This document shows positions 1-8,304 of a stretch of DNA of 64,000 nucleotides, piece by piece. The notes under the pieces are model-generated. The model had not been told where the DNA came from, ran no database searches, and saw nothing but the letters and a program-made list of their open reading frames with translations. A program made the position numbers and the translations under genes. Origin of the DNA: Beijerinckiaceae bacterium (lineage in GTDB: Bacteria; Pseudomonadota; Alphaproteobacteria; Rhizobiales; Beijerinckiaceae); contig JAIELD010000029.1 of the NCBI GenBank assembly GCA_019753285.1, forward strand, positions 62,001-126,000, written 5' to 3'. The stretch's first letter is position 1; the number at the start of each line of letters is the position of its first letter.

Positions 1-188
1 TCTATGGTCGCCCATTCCATTTCCAGCGCCAGCCGTGCCGGCACGAAGCCATGTAAAGCTGCGAAGGCGAAATCGTCCGCATCCGACAGTTGCAGACGAT
101 AAATATGAACGAGCACGAATATGGCAATGAAGCCAATCACGACCCCTGGAACGTTGAAGATCGGCACGCGCTCTTTTTCGATATCCAC
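1..188 (-). CDS. Rhomboid family intramembrane serine protease, N-terminal part
   Basis: The reading frame runs off the left edge, so only about 62 N-terminal residues are present. They contain VPIFNVPGVVIGF followed by a hydrophobic stretch and then a segment ending in HGFVPARL. This is the usual N-terminus of rhizobial rhomboid proteases, a short cytoplasmic segment leading into the first membrane helix. The GTG at 188 is chosen because GGAAGG lies 7 bases upstream and an in-frame TGA lies just before it; a TTG at 203 is the only longer choice. The catalytic GxSG and His motifs would lie outside the window, so activity cannot be judged. The family assignment rests on the N-terminal motif alone. 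Confidence 0.6.
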   Translation of the reverse strand, partial: MDIEKERVPIFNVPGVVIGFIAIFVLVHIYRLQLSDADDFAFAALHGFVPARLALEMEWATI

Positions 189-302
189 CAGCAGGCCTTC
201 CAATCACGATTGAAACACGTGTCTAGACAAATTCGTCGCCGCGGGACAGCCCGCCAAGACGCTGCATGGGCAGCATGGCGCGAAGCCGTCGGACGAAAAC
301 AA

Positions 303-327
303 AAAGGGAGGCAAGACGCCTCCCTTT
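303..327. terminator. Perfect 10-bp hairpin in a 496-bp gene-free stretch
   Basis: AAAGGGAGGC and GCCTCCCTTT form a perfect 10-bp stem around a 5-base loop. A T-run follows on the minus strand (AAAAA precedes the stem on plus), so it may end a minus-strand transcript. I see no convincing gene in the rest of 189-684; the short frames there have no recognisable protein character. Confidence 0.45.
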
Positions 328-684
328 CGTAAACTTCATCCTTGGTCGCAGGACCACGATATTAATCATATCGGTTGGCCGGCCGCCGCGATGTTTCAAA
401 CCAGCACACTCGAACCGAAACAGGAGCCATTTGCTCGGCGTGCATGCTGTGGAACACTCGCTTAATCGCATGAAAGCCCCCTATACGACAAACACAACCG
501 CCGATTAACCTTACCTCGTCCGGGCAAAAAACAGGTGCGGCATAAACCATGCTGTTCCCCAGCGTCAGCGCGTCATGCAAGGCCAAACCGTGCCAAGGAG
601 GCACAGGCTTGCACCGACGAAAACGATTTTGGGGCGAATGGGCGCGTGAGAACGCCCCCGCCGGAATGGACAGGTTGGGGCAAG

Positions 685-1281
685 ATGAAGAACAGGAATG
701 CGGACGAGCTTTACCGATACTGGAACGAGCTGCGTGGTCGCCGAGCCGCGCCCGAACGCAACGACCTCGATCCGAGCCGATTCCGCCACATCCTGCCGGA
801 TGTTTTCGTTCTCGATTTCGACGCCGATCTCAAGCCCGGGCTGAGGCTCGTCGGCACGCGCATCTGTTCGCTGTTCGGCCGCGAGCTGACGGGCGAACAA
901 CTGCCGTCGCTGTTCGCCGCAAGCGAGCGGAATGATATCCTGCGCCTTGTGAAATCGCTGGCGCGCGAGGAGAGCGCCGCGCATGTCGGGCTGATGGTGA
1001 CGTGCGATGACGGCTCGCGCTTCCCGGCAGACATGCTGCTCCTACCGCTGCGGCACAGGGGCGTGCGCTCGCAACGCATGCTCGGCCTGCTCGGCTCATC
1101 ACATGATCTTCCGATATTCGGAGCGGCTGCCGATTTTCTCGGCCTCATTTCGGTCCGGATGCTCGACGACGACACCATGTTGCGCACGCCGCGCACGCCT
1201 TCGCTTCAGGTCGGCGTCCCGCCGGCGGACATCATCAGCCGCAAAGGCCATCTCGTGCTCGTTGACGGCAAACGGCGCTGA
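685..1281 (+). CDS. PAS domain protein (PAS_5 type)
   Basis: This 198-residue protein begins MKNRNADELYRYWNELRG. The segment LYRYWNELRGRRAAPERNDLDP and the following ILPDVFVLDF match the alphaproteobacterial PAS_5 (PF07310) family, which occurs as a stand-alone PAS domain and is thought to be sensory. No output domain is fused. The frame could extend upstream to 535, but the 50 extra residues look non-coding and the ATG at 685 has a GGGG purine stretch just upstream. It precedes a PilZ gene on the same strand by about 130 bp, so both may belong to signalling, but nothing proves joint transcription. Family call is fairly sure; the ligand is unknown. Confidence 0.7.
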   Translation: MKNRNADELYRYWNELRGRRAAPERNDLDPSRFRHILPDVFVLDFDADLKPGLRLVGTRICSLFGRELTGEQLPSLFAASERNDILRLVKSLAREESAAHVGLMVTCDDGSRFPADMLLLPLRHRGVRSQRMLGLLGSSHDLPIFGAAADFLGLISVRMLDDDTMLRTPRTPSLQVGVPPADIISRKGHLVLVDGKRR

Positions 1282-1417
1282 AAACCCCGCAAAATGCGAC
1301 TATAGTCAAAAAGCTGCGTCATCCGCGTAATCGGACGTTAACGCCGACCGTTTAGCTTCGAGAGAAGCACCGGTGCGCACAGCGCTGCGGGCATCGCCTC
1401 AAACCGACGACCGAAGC

Positions 1418-2029
1418 ATGATCCTAGCACATTCAATCGCACTGAACGGCCCGGACATCGACAAGAGGCGCCATCAACGCGTTCCGGTCGTGGTAGCAGG
1501 CCGCTACATGCTGCAGGACCGCAACGATTATCCCTGCCAGACGGTCAACATCTCACCCGGCGGCCTCGCGCTCAACGGTCCGGTCCGGGGTCAGCTCGGC
1601 GAGCGTGTGATCGCCTATCTCGATCATCTTGGCCGCGTGGAGGGTCAGATCGCGCGCCTGACGCCCACCGGCTTCGCCATGACGATTTCGGCGACGGTGC
1701 GCAAGCGCGAGAAGATCGCGGCGCAGCTCACCTGGCTCATCAACCGCAAGGCGCTCGGCCTGCCCGAGGATCGCCGCCATGACCGCCTCGTACCAAAAAA
1801 TCCGCGTGTGATACTCACCCTGCACGACAATTCCGAGGTCACCGTCCGCCTGCTCGACGTGTCGCTCTCAGGCGCAGCCGTCGCCACCCATCTGAAGCCC
1901 GAGCTCGGCACGCAGATCTATATCGGGAAGATCCCGGCGCGCGTCGTTCGTTTTGTCGAGGGCGGCATCGCACTCGAATTCTCGCGGCTGCTCAACGAAG
2001 ACAACATCGACGACCAGCTCGCCAAGTAA
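1418..2029 (+). CDS. Protein with two PilZ domains, probable c-di-GMP receptor
   Basis: The 203-residue product carries two PilZ domains. Each has both halves of the c-di-GMP signature: RRHQR at residues 17-21 with NISPGG at 44-49, and RRHDR at 119-123 with DVSLSG at 147-152. PilZ domains bind cyclic di-GMP and pass the signal to motility, polysaccharide or gene-expression targets. Nothing here shows the target. The ATG at 1418 is preferred because family members start close to the first RxxxR motif; a GTG at 1373 with GAGAAG upstream would add 15 residues. A GGDEF-EAL protein about 13 kb away could supply or remove the ligand, which is only an inference. A strong terminator follows. Confidence 0.8.
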   Translation: MILAHSIALNGPDIDKRRHQRVPVVVAGRYMLQDRNDYPCQTVNISPGGLALNGPVRGQLGERVIAYLDHLGRVEGQIARLTPTGFAMTISATVRKREKIAAQLTWLINRKALGLPEDRRHDRLVPKNPRVILTLHDNSEVTVRLLDVSLSGAAVATHLKPELGTQIYIGKIPARVVRFVEGGIALEFSRLLNEDNIDDQLAK

Positions 2030-2051
2030 CGGCCTCTCGTTCGACCTCCTC

Positions 2052-2083
2052 AATCCCCGCAGGCACCGCATGCGGGGATTTTT
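2052..2083 (+). terminator. Intrinsic terminator after the PilZ gene
   Basis: AATCCCCGCA at 2052-2061 pairs with TGCGGGGATT at 2071-2080 across a 9-base loop and is followed by TTT. It lies 22 bases after the stop codon of the PilZ gene. Confidence 0.8.
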
Positions 2084-2410
2084 CGTTGGCCGTGTTCGCG
2101 GCGAGACACCCCGTCTTCCATCGCAATTCCGCCTTAATCGACATTAGGCCTAGCGCAGCCTTAAACGCCACGGCGAATTTTGCGTTACATCGTCGATAAA
2201 ATTGAAGGTTTCATACTTGGTTGCGCGTCCGTTACTTGTTTATTTTCAATAAGATAGCAGGTTAACCGGCGTCAACCGTGCAACATACGGTAAACGCTCG
2301 ATTTCCAACACCTTGCGATGCGCTTAATTCGGTCGGCAGAATTCGACGCATTGAATTCAAGCGCCCGAAAATAAAGCCTGCGACGGTCGCCTCATCGAAC
2401 GAGGCGATCC
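2084..2410. other. Gene-free, AT-richer upstream region
   Basis: This 327-bp stretch has no supportable gene. It becomes AT-rich around 2190-2260 (for example TTTATTTTCAATAAGATAG) and is the likely promoter and leader region of the first BTLCP peptidase gene. I could not pick out a clear -35/-10 pair. Confidence 0.4.
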
Positions 2411-3091
2411 ATGACAAGCGCGAACCGACTGACCAACAAGCTCCTGACCGGCGCCCTCTGCCTCGCGCTGTTCGCGGTCCTGCCGCTTGCCTCGACACAG
2501 ACGGCATCGGCCGTCGAGGCACTGCCTCAATTCCAGAACATCTCCTTCGCCTCGACCGGTGCGCCAACCCCGCCGCCGATCGGCTGGGTGCAATTCTGCC
2601 GCGATTATCAGCATGACAAGCGCAACCCTTGCCGTGTGGCGAAGCTCCCCGCGGTCGATGTCGTGCTCGACAGCACGAGTTGGCAAAAGCTCGTTGCCGT
2701 CAACGACGCGGTGAACGCAGATATCGACCCCATCACCGACATGGACCATTGGCGCGTGATCGACAAATGGGATTACCCCGATGACGGCAAGGGCGATTGC
2801 GAGGAATACGTGATCGAAAAGCGGCACCGCCTGATGAAGGCCGGCTTTCCGCGCCAGGCGCTGCTGATCACCGTGGTGCGCGACAAGCTCGGCGACGGCC
2901 ATGCGGTGCTGACCGTGAAAACCGATCAGGGCGACTTCGTCCTCGACAACCAGGTCGACGCCATCCTGCCCTGGACCGCGACCGGCTACCAGTTCATCAA
3001 ACGGCAGAGCCAGGAAGATCCCAATCAATGGGTCGTCCTGCCGGGTAGCGCGATCGCGGCGCATCCGCTGCGGGTTTCGTCCGCCCGCTGA
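2411..3091 (+). CDS. Transglutaminase-like cysteine peptidase (BTLCP), copy 1
   Basis: The 226-residue protein starts with a signal peptide (positive N-terminus, hydrophobic core about residues 11-27, cleavage likely after TASA), so it is exported. The rest is a bacterial transglutaminase-like cysteine proteinase domain (PF06035). The predicted triad is Cys130 in DDGKGDCEEY, His164 in GDGHAVLTV and Asp179 in FVLDN. Two further cysteines, Cys63 and Cys74, could form a disulfide. In some bacteria such proteins (LapG) cleave adhesins under c-di-GMP control, but no LapA or LapD-like gene is near, so the substrate is unknown. A paralogue follows 119 bp downstream, pointing to a tandem duplication. 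Confidence 0.85.
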   Translation: MTSANRLTNKLLTGALCLALFAVLPLASTQTASAVEALPQFQNISFASTGAPTPPPIGWVQFCRDYQHDKRNPCRVAKLPAVDVVLDSTSWQKLVAVNDAVNADIDPITDMDHWRVIDKWDYPDDGKGDCEEYVIEKRHRLMKAGFPRQALLITVVRDKLGDGHAVLTVKTDQGDFVLDNQVDAILPWTATGYQFIKRQSQEDPNQWVVLPGSAIAAHPLRVSSAR

Positions 3092-3210
3092 GCCGCCCGC
3101 ACGCGATGAACGACCATCCCGCGTGTCGTTAACCTTTTGTTAAGGTCTCGTTTGACGCGCCGATGAACACGACGTTAATGTTTCGTTAATAAATAAACGA
3201 GGCATGACGG

Positions 3211-3885
3211 ATGAACGGCAATTCGAAAGCATCGAAGGCGTGGGGCTTGGCGGTTTCGGCGGTCGCATTGACCGTGGCGAGCCTTTGGATGACGACGCCC
3301 GCCCTCGCCGAAATGCCGTCAGGCAGCGCCTTCAAGATCGCCAGCTCGACGCAGGCCGGAACCTCCAACGAAACCTCGCCGCCGGTCGGCTGGACGCAGT
3401 TCTGCCGGGATTTCGCCACAGATGCGCGCAAGCCCTGCACGAAGCAGATCCTGCCTGCCGTGGACGTCAAGCTCGATCAGGCCGCATGGCGTGAGATGGT
3501 GCGCATCAACGCTGCGGTCAACCGGGAGATCGAGCCGATGACCGATATCGAGCATTGGGGCGTGATCGACCGCTGGGACTTCGCGGATGACGGCAAGGGC
3601 GATTGCGAGGACTACGTGCTCGTGAAGCGCGAGCGCCTGATGAAGGTCGGCTTTCCGCGTCAGGCCCTGCTCGTGACCGTCGTGCGCGACCTCGAGGGCG
3701 AGGGCCATGCGGTGCTCACCGTGAAGACGGACAAGGGCGACTACATCCTCGACAACATGAACAGCGTGATCAAGCCCTGGACGGCGACCGGCTACAAGTT
3801 CGTGAAGCGCCAGAGCCAGGAAAGCCCGAACGTCTGGGTCTCACTCGGCTCGGTCGATACGGCGATCTACACGTCGCGTAACTGA
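3211..3885 (+). CDS. Transglutaminase-like cysteine peptidase (BTLCP), copy 2
   Basis: This 224-residue paralogue of the preceding gene has a signal peptide (hydrophobic residues about 12-29, likely cleavage after ALA at 31-33). It keeps the same catalytic set: Cys132 in DDGKGDCEDY, His166 in GEGHAVLTV and Asp181 in YILDN, with the conserved pair Cys65 and Cys76. The mature regions are much more alike than the N-termini. The 119-bp gap between the copies is AT-rich (GTTAACCTTTTGTTAAGG), so copy 2 may have its own promoter. The last codons and stop lie inside a 15-bp tandem duplication. Substrate unknown, as for copy 1. Confidence 0.85.
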   Translation: MNGNSKASKAWGLAVSAVALTVASLWMTTPALAEMPSGSAFKIASSTQAGTSNETSPPVGWTQFCRDFATDARKPCTKQILPAVDVKLDQAAWREMVRINAAVNREIEPMTDIEHWGVIDRWDFADDGKGDCEDYVLVKRERLMKVGFPRQALLVTVVRDLEGEGHAVLTVKTDKGDYILDNMNSVIKPWTATGYKFVKRQSQESPNVWVSLGSVDTAIYTSRN

Positions 3886-3905
3886 TCGGCGCGTAACTGA
3901 TCGGC
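3876..3905. repeat. Perfect 15-bp tandem duplication over a stop codon
   Basis: GCGTAACTGATCGGC occurs twice back to back (3876-3890 and 3891-3905). The first copy contains the stop codon of the second BTLCP gene. It looks like a recent slippage or small duplication. Confidence 0.85.
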
Positions 3906-3913
3906 CGCACGCT

Positions 3914-4438
3914 CTAGCCGAGCCGCACGAGGCCTGTCGCGAAACGTCGCCAGTTCTTCACGTAGTTTGCGGCGGACAGGATCAGCTTCCGCTGCTCTTC
4001 GGCCGACAAGGTCCTGATCGCCTTGGCTGGTGAACCGACGATCAGCGATCCCGGCTCGAACTGCTTTCCCTCCGTCACGAGTGCGTTGGCTCCGACGAGC
4101 GAGCCAGCGCCGATCCGCGCACCGTTGAGCACGGTCGCGCCCATGCCGATCAGCGACCCTGCCCCGACCGTGCAGCCATGCAGGATGGCCCGGTGGCCGA
4201 TTGTGCAGTCCGCGCCCACATCGAGCGGAAAGCCCATGTCGGTGTGGAGCATGGCGTGTTCCTGGACATTGCTGCGCGCGCCGATGGCAATGCGCTCATT
4301 GTCACCGCGCAGGACCGCGCCGAACCAGACGCCGACATCTTCGCCGATCAACACATCACCGATGAGATGACAATCGGGTGCCAGCCAGTGGGAAGCGGCA
4401 AGCTGCGGCGCAATGCCCTGCAGGGAATAGACTGGCAT
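3914..4438 (-). CDS. Gamma-carbonic anhydrase family protein
   Basis: The 174-residue protein has the hexapeptide-repeat pattern of a left-handed beta helix through most of its length (repeats such as IGEDVGVWFG, VGAGSLIGMG, IGAGSLVGAN). The metal-binding histidines of the gamma-carbonic anhydrase family are seen in QEHAMLHTD and GHRAILHG. Proteins of this YrdA/PaaY/CaiE-like group are trimeric, cytoplasmic and bind zinc or iron; many lack proven carbonic anhydrase activity. It stands alone on the minus strand, convergent with the BTLCP genes. Length is normal for the family. Confidence 0.85.
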   Translation of the reverse strand: MPVYSLQGIAPQLAASHWLAPDCHLIGDVLIGEDVGVWFGAVLRGDNERIAIGARSNVQEHAMLHTDMGFPLDVGADCTIGHRAILHGCTVGAGSLIGMGATVLNGARIGAGSLVGANALVTEGKQFEPGSLIVGSPAKAIRTLSAEEQRKLILSAANYVKNWRRFATGLVRLG

Positions 4439-4539
4439 GCGCGGTTCCTCGGCTGCGATACGGCGTTTCGGCGATAGCTAGAGCATGGCACGCGAGGATG
4501 GCAATGAGTTTTGCTGAAACCGCGCTCTGCAGACAGCCT

Positions 4540-4872
4540 CTAAGCGGCGATGACCTGCAATAGACCCTTGAGGACGAGCTGCCCGAAGGCAAGGCTCCAG
4601 AGGCAGGCGATGATCGTGGCGATCGCCACGAAATGCATGGGCCGGCGCTCGAACCGGCGGCCGCGCTGGGTATTGCGCAGGATGATCACCGGCGCGCTCA
4701 CGGCCAGAAGCGGCACGGCGAAGGCGAGGCTCGCATTGCGCGACAGCAGCATTCGGAAACTGAGCGGCCGCTGGGCGATCATCTGGAACGCGCTGGCAGT
4801 GAGGCCTGCGATGGCGAAGCCGACGATGATCGCCTCGAAAGCCTGTATCTGGTCGGGACCCAACTGAACCAT
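4540..4872 (-). CDS. Small integral membrane protein
   Basis: The predicted 110-residue product begins MVQLGPDQIQAFEAI and has about three hydrophobic segments (roughly residues 8-28, 46-64 and 82-108). I recall similar small rhizobial membrane proteins classed as DUF6949, but that is unverified. The ATG at 4872 is preferred because GGGGTG lies 7 bases upstream; the frame is open to 4962, but the extra residues are Cys- and Arg-rich and look spurious. No function can be assigned. It is divergent from the next gene. Confidence 0.55.
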   Translation of the reverse strand: MVQLGPDQIQAFEAIIVGFAIAGLTASAFQMIAQRPLSFRMLLSRNASLAFAVPLLAVSAPVIILRNTQRGRRFERRPMHFVAIATIIACLWSLAFGQLVLKGLLQVIAA

Positions 4873-5027
4873 TACGCAACACCCCATGCCGCAAACATTG
4901 CCAGCGCCTCGCTGGCTGCGCCGTCCTGGCGCAGTCTGCCACTGGTTAATAAAGTATTGCAACCGCCATGCCGCGCCGGATAAGCCAAAGTGACGAGCGG
5001 GCCCGGGCGGCTCGAAAAGGGCGGATC

Positions 5028-5714
5028 ATGCCGAACATCCAAATGCCGAGAGCGCCGCGTCGCTGGATGGCCGTCGCCATCGGGGTCACGGCTTGTGTCG
5101 CCCTGCTGGCCGTTGGCGGCGTGGTCTACTGGAAAGCGGCGTTCACGGGCGCGGCCATCCCGAAATCCCGCGTCTCCGTCAGCATCGGCAACGCCAAGCT
5201 GCTCGTTCCGGCCAATCTGATCCGCTCGGCGGAAAAACGCGTCGATGGGCGGACGGGACGCCTAGACCTCGCGCTTACCTGGCCGGAGCTTCAACCGCTG
5301 CCGAGCAATCTTACCTCTCCCGTCGCCATTCCACCTCCGGCGTCGATCGTCTTCATCGCGATCGAGCCGGCGGATGCGGCGGTCGACCCGGCACTCAGAC
5401 CGAAAGAGCTCTATGCGCGGTTCCTCGCTTCCGAGGTCGAGACCGGGCCAGGCACCCTGATCAGACGCTCATTCAAGCCAAGCTCACCCTATGGCGGGGA
5501 GGTTTTGGAGATTGCGCCGCCGGATGGCGAGGTTTTCGCGGCGCGCTGCCTCACCGGCGAGAGCGTCGAGACGCCGGCGGCGCGCTGCATCTGGCAATTG
5601 AGATACGGCGAAATCGATGTCCAGGTGCGGTTCGCGACCCCGGTGCTCGAGAACTGGGAACGGCTGAGCGATCATGTGCGCCAGCTCGTCCAGCGCATCT
5701 ACCTCGACACGTGA
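5028..5714 (+). CDS. Membrane-anchored protein of unknown function
   Basis: I do not recognise this 228-residue protein. It has one hydrophobic segment near the N-terminus (about residues 14-36) after an arginine-rich start, so it is probably anchored in the inner membrane with a periplasmic body. The body contains two cysteines (in AARCLTG and AARCIWQ) that could form a disulfide. The ATG at 5028 is preferred over 4968 because AAAAGGGCGG precedes it. It converges with the DUF3126 gene, leaving only 6 bases between the stops. It is probably a real gene, given its length and codon use. Confidence 0.6.
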   Translation: MPNIQMPRAPRRWMAVAIGVTACVALLAVGGVVYWKAAFTGAAIPKSRVSVSIGNAKLLVPANLIRSAEKRVDGRTGRLDLALTWPELQPLPSNLTSPVAIPPPASIVFIAIEPADAAVDPALRPKELYARFLASEVETGPGTLIRRSFKPSSPYGGEVLEIAPPDGEVFAARCLTGESVETPAARCIWQLRYGEIDVQVRFATPVLENWERLSDHVRQLVQRIYLDT

Positions 5715-5720
5715 CGTGGC

Positions 5721-5945
5721 TCAGGCGTTGAGGTCATCCTCGAGGATGGCCATCGTGAAGTTGTATGACAGGTCGCCATCCTCATCGTCGACGAAAAGCA
5801 CGCCGAGGAACTCGTCACCCATGTAGACTTCGGCGGAGTCGGTCTTCTTGGGCCGCGTCACGACACGGATCGCGGCGTTGCTGAAGGTGCGGCGCAGATA
5901 GCCTTCGACCTTCTGAAGTTGCGCCTTGTCCACTGCCTTGCTCAT
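5721..5945 (-). CDS. DUF3126 family protein
   Basis: A 74-residue protein, MSKAVDKAQLQKVEGYLRR at the start, matching the small alphaproteobacterial DUF3126 family (PF11324), whose function is unknown. The C-terminal half is acidic (FVDDEDGDLSYNF). It lies 86 bp downstream of cysE on the same strand, so the two may be co-transcribed. The ATG at 5945 is the natural start; the frame remains open upstream without family resemblance. Confidence 0.8.
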   Translation of the reverse strand: MSKAVDKAQLQKVEGYLRRTFSNAAIRVVTRPKKTDSAEVYMGDEFLGVLFVDDEDGDLSYNFTMAILEDDLNA

Positions 5946-6031
5946 GCTGCCGCTTTCGTTTCCGTTGTTCGGGGAACCGATGCCACGAAGGCGGGGCCGA
6001 TTCAACCCCGGATGTGACGTGGCGGCGGCCA

Positions 6032-6883
6032 CTATTTGCTGGCGAGGATCTGGTCCATCGTGCGCGCGGGGTCCGCGCAGCCGGCTGCGCCGACGACGCG
6101 CGCAGGCACGCCCACCACCGTCGATTTCGGCGGAACGTCGTCGAGCACGATCGATCCGGCGGCGACGCGCGAGCAATGGCCGACCTCGATGTTGCCGAGA
6201 ACCTTCGCGCCCGCCCCGATCAGGACGCCATGCCTGATCTTGGGGTGGCGGTCGCCGATTTCCTTGCCCGTACCCCCGAGGGTGACGCTCTGCATGATCG
6301 AGACGTCATCCTCGACGACCGCCGTCGCGCCGATCACCAGCCCGGTCGCATGATCGAGGAACACGCCCTTGCCGATCCTGGCGGCAGGGTTGATGTCGGT
6401 CTGGAACACGGATGACGAGCGGCTCTGGAGATAGAGCGCGAAATCCTGCCGACCCTGCTGCCAGAGCCAATGCGCGAGGCGGTGCGTCTGCAGCGCCTGA
6501 AAGCCCTTGAAGTAGAGCAGCGGCATGATCAGCCTGTCGCAGGCCGGATCCCGGTCGAAGGTCGCGACGATGTCGGCGCGCTGGCTCTGGCCGAAGCCTG
6601 CATCCGCCGCAAAAGCCTGGTCGAATGCCTGCCTGATGAGGGTCGCGGAAACGTCCGGATGGGCGAGCCGGGCCGAAATCCGAGCAGCGACAGCATCCTC
6701 GAAGCTCTTCTGCTGCAGAACCGTTTCGAGAATGAAGCCGCCGAGCGCCGGTTCGTTGCGCTGGATCGCCTCGGCCTCGAGCCTGATGCGATGCCATACC
6801 GGATCGACCCGGTCGAGAGTCTCGGTTGGCTGGTAGCCCGCCAGAAATTCAGGCGAGAGATAGTCTAGATGAGCTTTGGCCAT
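6032..6883 (-). CDS. cysE: Serine O-acetyltransferase
   Basis: This enzyme transfers acetyl from acetyl-CoA to L-serine, giving O-acetylserine, the precursor of cysteine. The 283-residue product has the alpha-helical N-terminal SATase domain (about residues 1-150) and a C-terminal left-handed beta helix with motifs FQTDINPAARIGKGVFLDHATG, SIMQSVTLGGTGKE and HPKIRHGVLIGAGAKVLG. The histidine in DHATG and the one in RHPKI fit the catalytic region. The ATG at 6883 has GGGAG 7 bases upstream and gives the normal start. Family members form hexamers and bind the O-acetylserine sulfhydrylase through the C-terminus. DUF3126 follows downstream. Confidence 0.92.
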   Translation of the reverse strand: MAKAHLDYLSPEFLAGYQPTETLDRVDPVWHRIRLEAEAIQRNEPALGGFILETVLQQKSFEDAVAARISARLAHPDVSATLIRQAFDQAFAADAGFGQSQRADIVATFDRDPACDRLIMPLLYFKGFQALQTHRLAHWLWQQGRQDFALYLQSRSSSVFQTDINPAARIGKGVFLDHATGLVIGATAVVEDDVSIMQSVTLGGTGKEIGDRHPKIRHGVLIGAGAKVLGNIEVGHCSRVAAGSIVLDDVPPKSTVVGVPARVVGAAGCADPARTMDQILASK

Positions 6884-6985
6884 AGGATTTCTCCCTGTCG
6901 GCGCCGATCGGAACATGACCGCGATCATACCGCGTTCCGAACGGGAGCGCGAGACTGGCACTCATACATATTCGTGATGCGTCGC

Positions 6986-7753
6986 TCACGGCCTCTCGGC
7001 GAGAAAGGCGAGCACGGCCTGTTTGTAGACCTTGTCGCCGACGGCGAGGTTGTGGTCACGGCCCGGAATATCGACGCCCCGCGCGCCCGGCACCAGCTTG
7101 GCGAGAGCGTGCGGATCACCGGCGATGGGGTCGTTGGTGCCGACGCAGACGAGCATCGGCGCCTTGATCTGCGCCAGTTGAGCGGCGTCGATCGTCTGCC
7201 GCGAGCCCCTGATGCAGGCGGCGAGCGCGACGAGATCGGATTTGGTCGATTCGGCGAAAGCGCGAAACATCCGGCCCATCGGGTCCGTGATGTCGGCGAG
7301 GGAGCGGGCCTCCATCGCGTCCGCGATGCCGCTCGGCAGGCCGACGCCTTCGACGAGCCGGATGCCAAGCCCGCCGAGCGTCGCCGAACGCACGATGTCA
7401 GGCCGGGCGGCGGCAAGGAAGGCCGTGATGCGCGCGCCCATCGAATACCCCATCACGTCCGCGCGCTTCAGGCCGAGATGGCCGATCAGGGCGGCGGCGT
7501 CTTCGGCCATGCGCGCGGTGTGGTATCGGGCCGGGTCGTGCGGCTTGTCGCTCGCGCCATGGCCGCGATTGTCGAGCGCGATGACCCGCCGCCCGGCATC
7601 GAGCAGCGTCTTCACCCAGAGCGTGTTCACCCAGTTGACGGCATGGTTGGAGGCAAAGCCATGAATGAGCAGAATGGGCTCGCCCGAGCCGGCCACGGGC
7701 GCATGGTCGATGAATTTGAGCGTCAGCCCGTCATGGTGGAATGCGTGCATCAT
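6986..7753 (-). CDS. Alpha/beta fold hydrolase
   Basis: The 255-residue protein is a single alpha/beta hydrolase domain. The nucleophile is the serine in GYSMGAR, the acid the aspartate in GTNDPIAG, and the base the histidine in GRDHNLAVG; the oxyanion-hole motif LLIHGFASN is present near residue 30. The substrate cannot be told from sequence; the ALDNRGHGASDKP segment is common in esterases and in lactone or epoxide hydrolase relatives. Start MMHAFHHDG at 7753 is chosen over an ATG at 7792, since homologues begin near this point. It is divergent from the zinc-finger gene. Confidence 0.8.
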   Translation of the reverse strand: MMHAFHHDGLTLKFIDHAPVAGSGEPILLIHGFASNHAVNWVNTLWVKTLLDAGRRVIALDNRGHGASDKPHDPARYHTARMAEDAAALIGHLGLKRADVMGYSMGARITAFLAAARPDIVRSATLGGLGIRLVEGVGLPSGIADAMEARSLADITDPMGRMFRAFAESTKSDLVALAACIRGSRQTIDAAQLAQIKAPMLVCVGTNDPIAGDPHALAKLVPGARGVDIPGRDHNLAVGDKVYKQAVLAFLAERP

Positions 7754-7964
7754 ATGGTCCGCTTGCGTTATCCGCCTAGTGTGGGATGTCATGCTGCGAA
7801 AGCAACAGGTTTGATGCGCGCTGGCGGCACGGGCCCGAACGAACGACCCGTGGCTTGGCAGGGATAAATCGCTCTAGCCATCACACCGAAAAAACGATAA
7901 CCGATCGCATGGAAGCCGAGCCTCGCTCGACGCCTGCGGATCGCGATCAACCCACGGGATGCCC

Positions 7965-8219
7965 ATGTCCGACCATTCGACCCCCTATTTCCACAACGAT
8001 GTCGGCGTGCGGATGATCGAGGTCGGATCACGAGAATTCATGTGCATGGGCGCGTTGCCGCCGTTCGATCATCCGCACATCTTCATCGACATGGGCTCGG
8101 ATGTGGAAGCGGTCTGCGGGTATTGCTCGACGCTCTACAAGTTCAACGCCACGCTGAAGCCGGGCGCAGCCATCCCCGGCGAATGCGTATGGCATGGCGA
8201 GAATCCGAAGGCCGCCTGA
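7965..8219 (+). CDS. Zinc-finger (zf-CHCC) domain protein
   Basis: An 84-residue protein with Cys in FMCMGA, His in FDHPHIF and the pair CGYC, the zf-CHCC (PF10276) arrangement also found in the complex I subunit NDUFS6. Small bacterial members are common in alphaproteobacteria; a role in respiratory complex I is possible but not shown. The ATG at 7965 with GGGA upstream is preferred over 7959. The monooxygenase gene follows 85 bp downstream. Confidence 0.8.
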   Translation: MSDHSTPYFHNDVGVRMIEVGSREFMCMGALPPFDHPHIFIDMGSDVEAVCGYCSTLYKFNATLKPGAAIPGECVWHGENPKAA

Positions 8220-8304
8220 CGGTGCGACCCAAGGGCCGCCGGAATATGGGCCGCTGCATCATGCCAGCCGCCTCAAACGCGCCCGCTGACCGCGACCCGA
8301 CTCG

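Noticed and set aside
90-332. An 80-codon plus-strand frame at the left edge
   Set aside because: It is antisense to the rhomboid N-terminus, which has both a good ribosome site and a family motif, and runs into the hairpin at 303-327.
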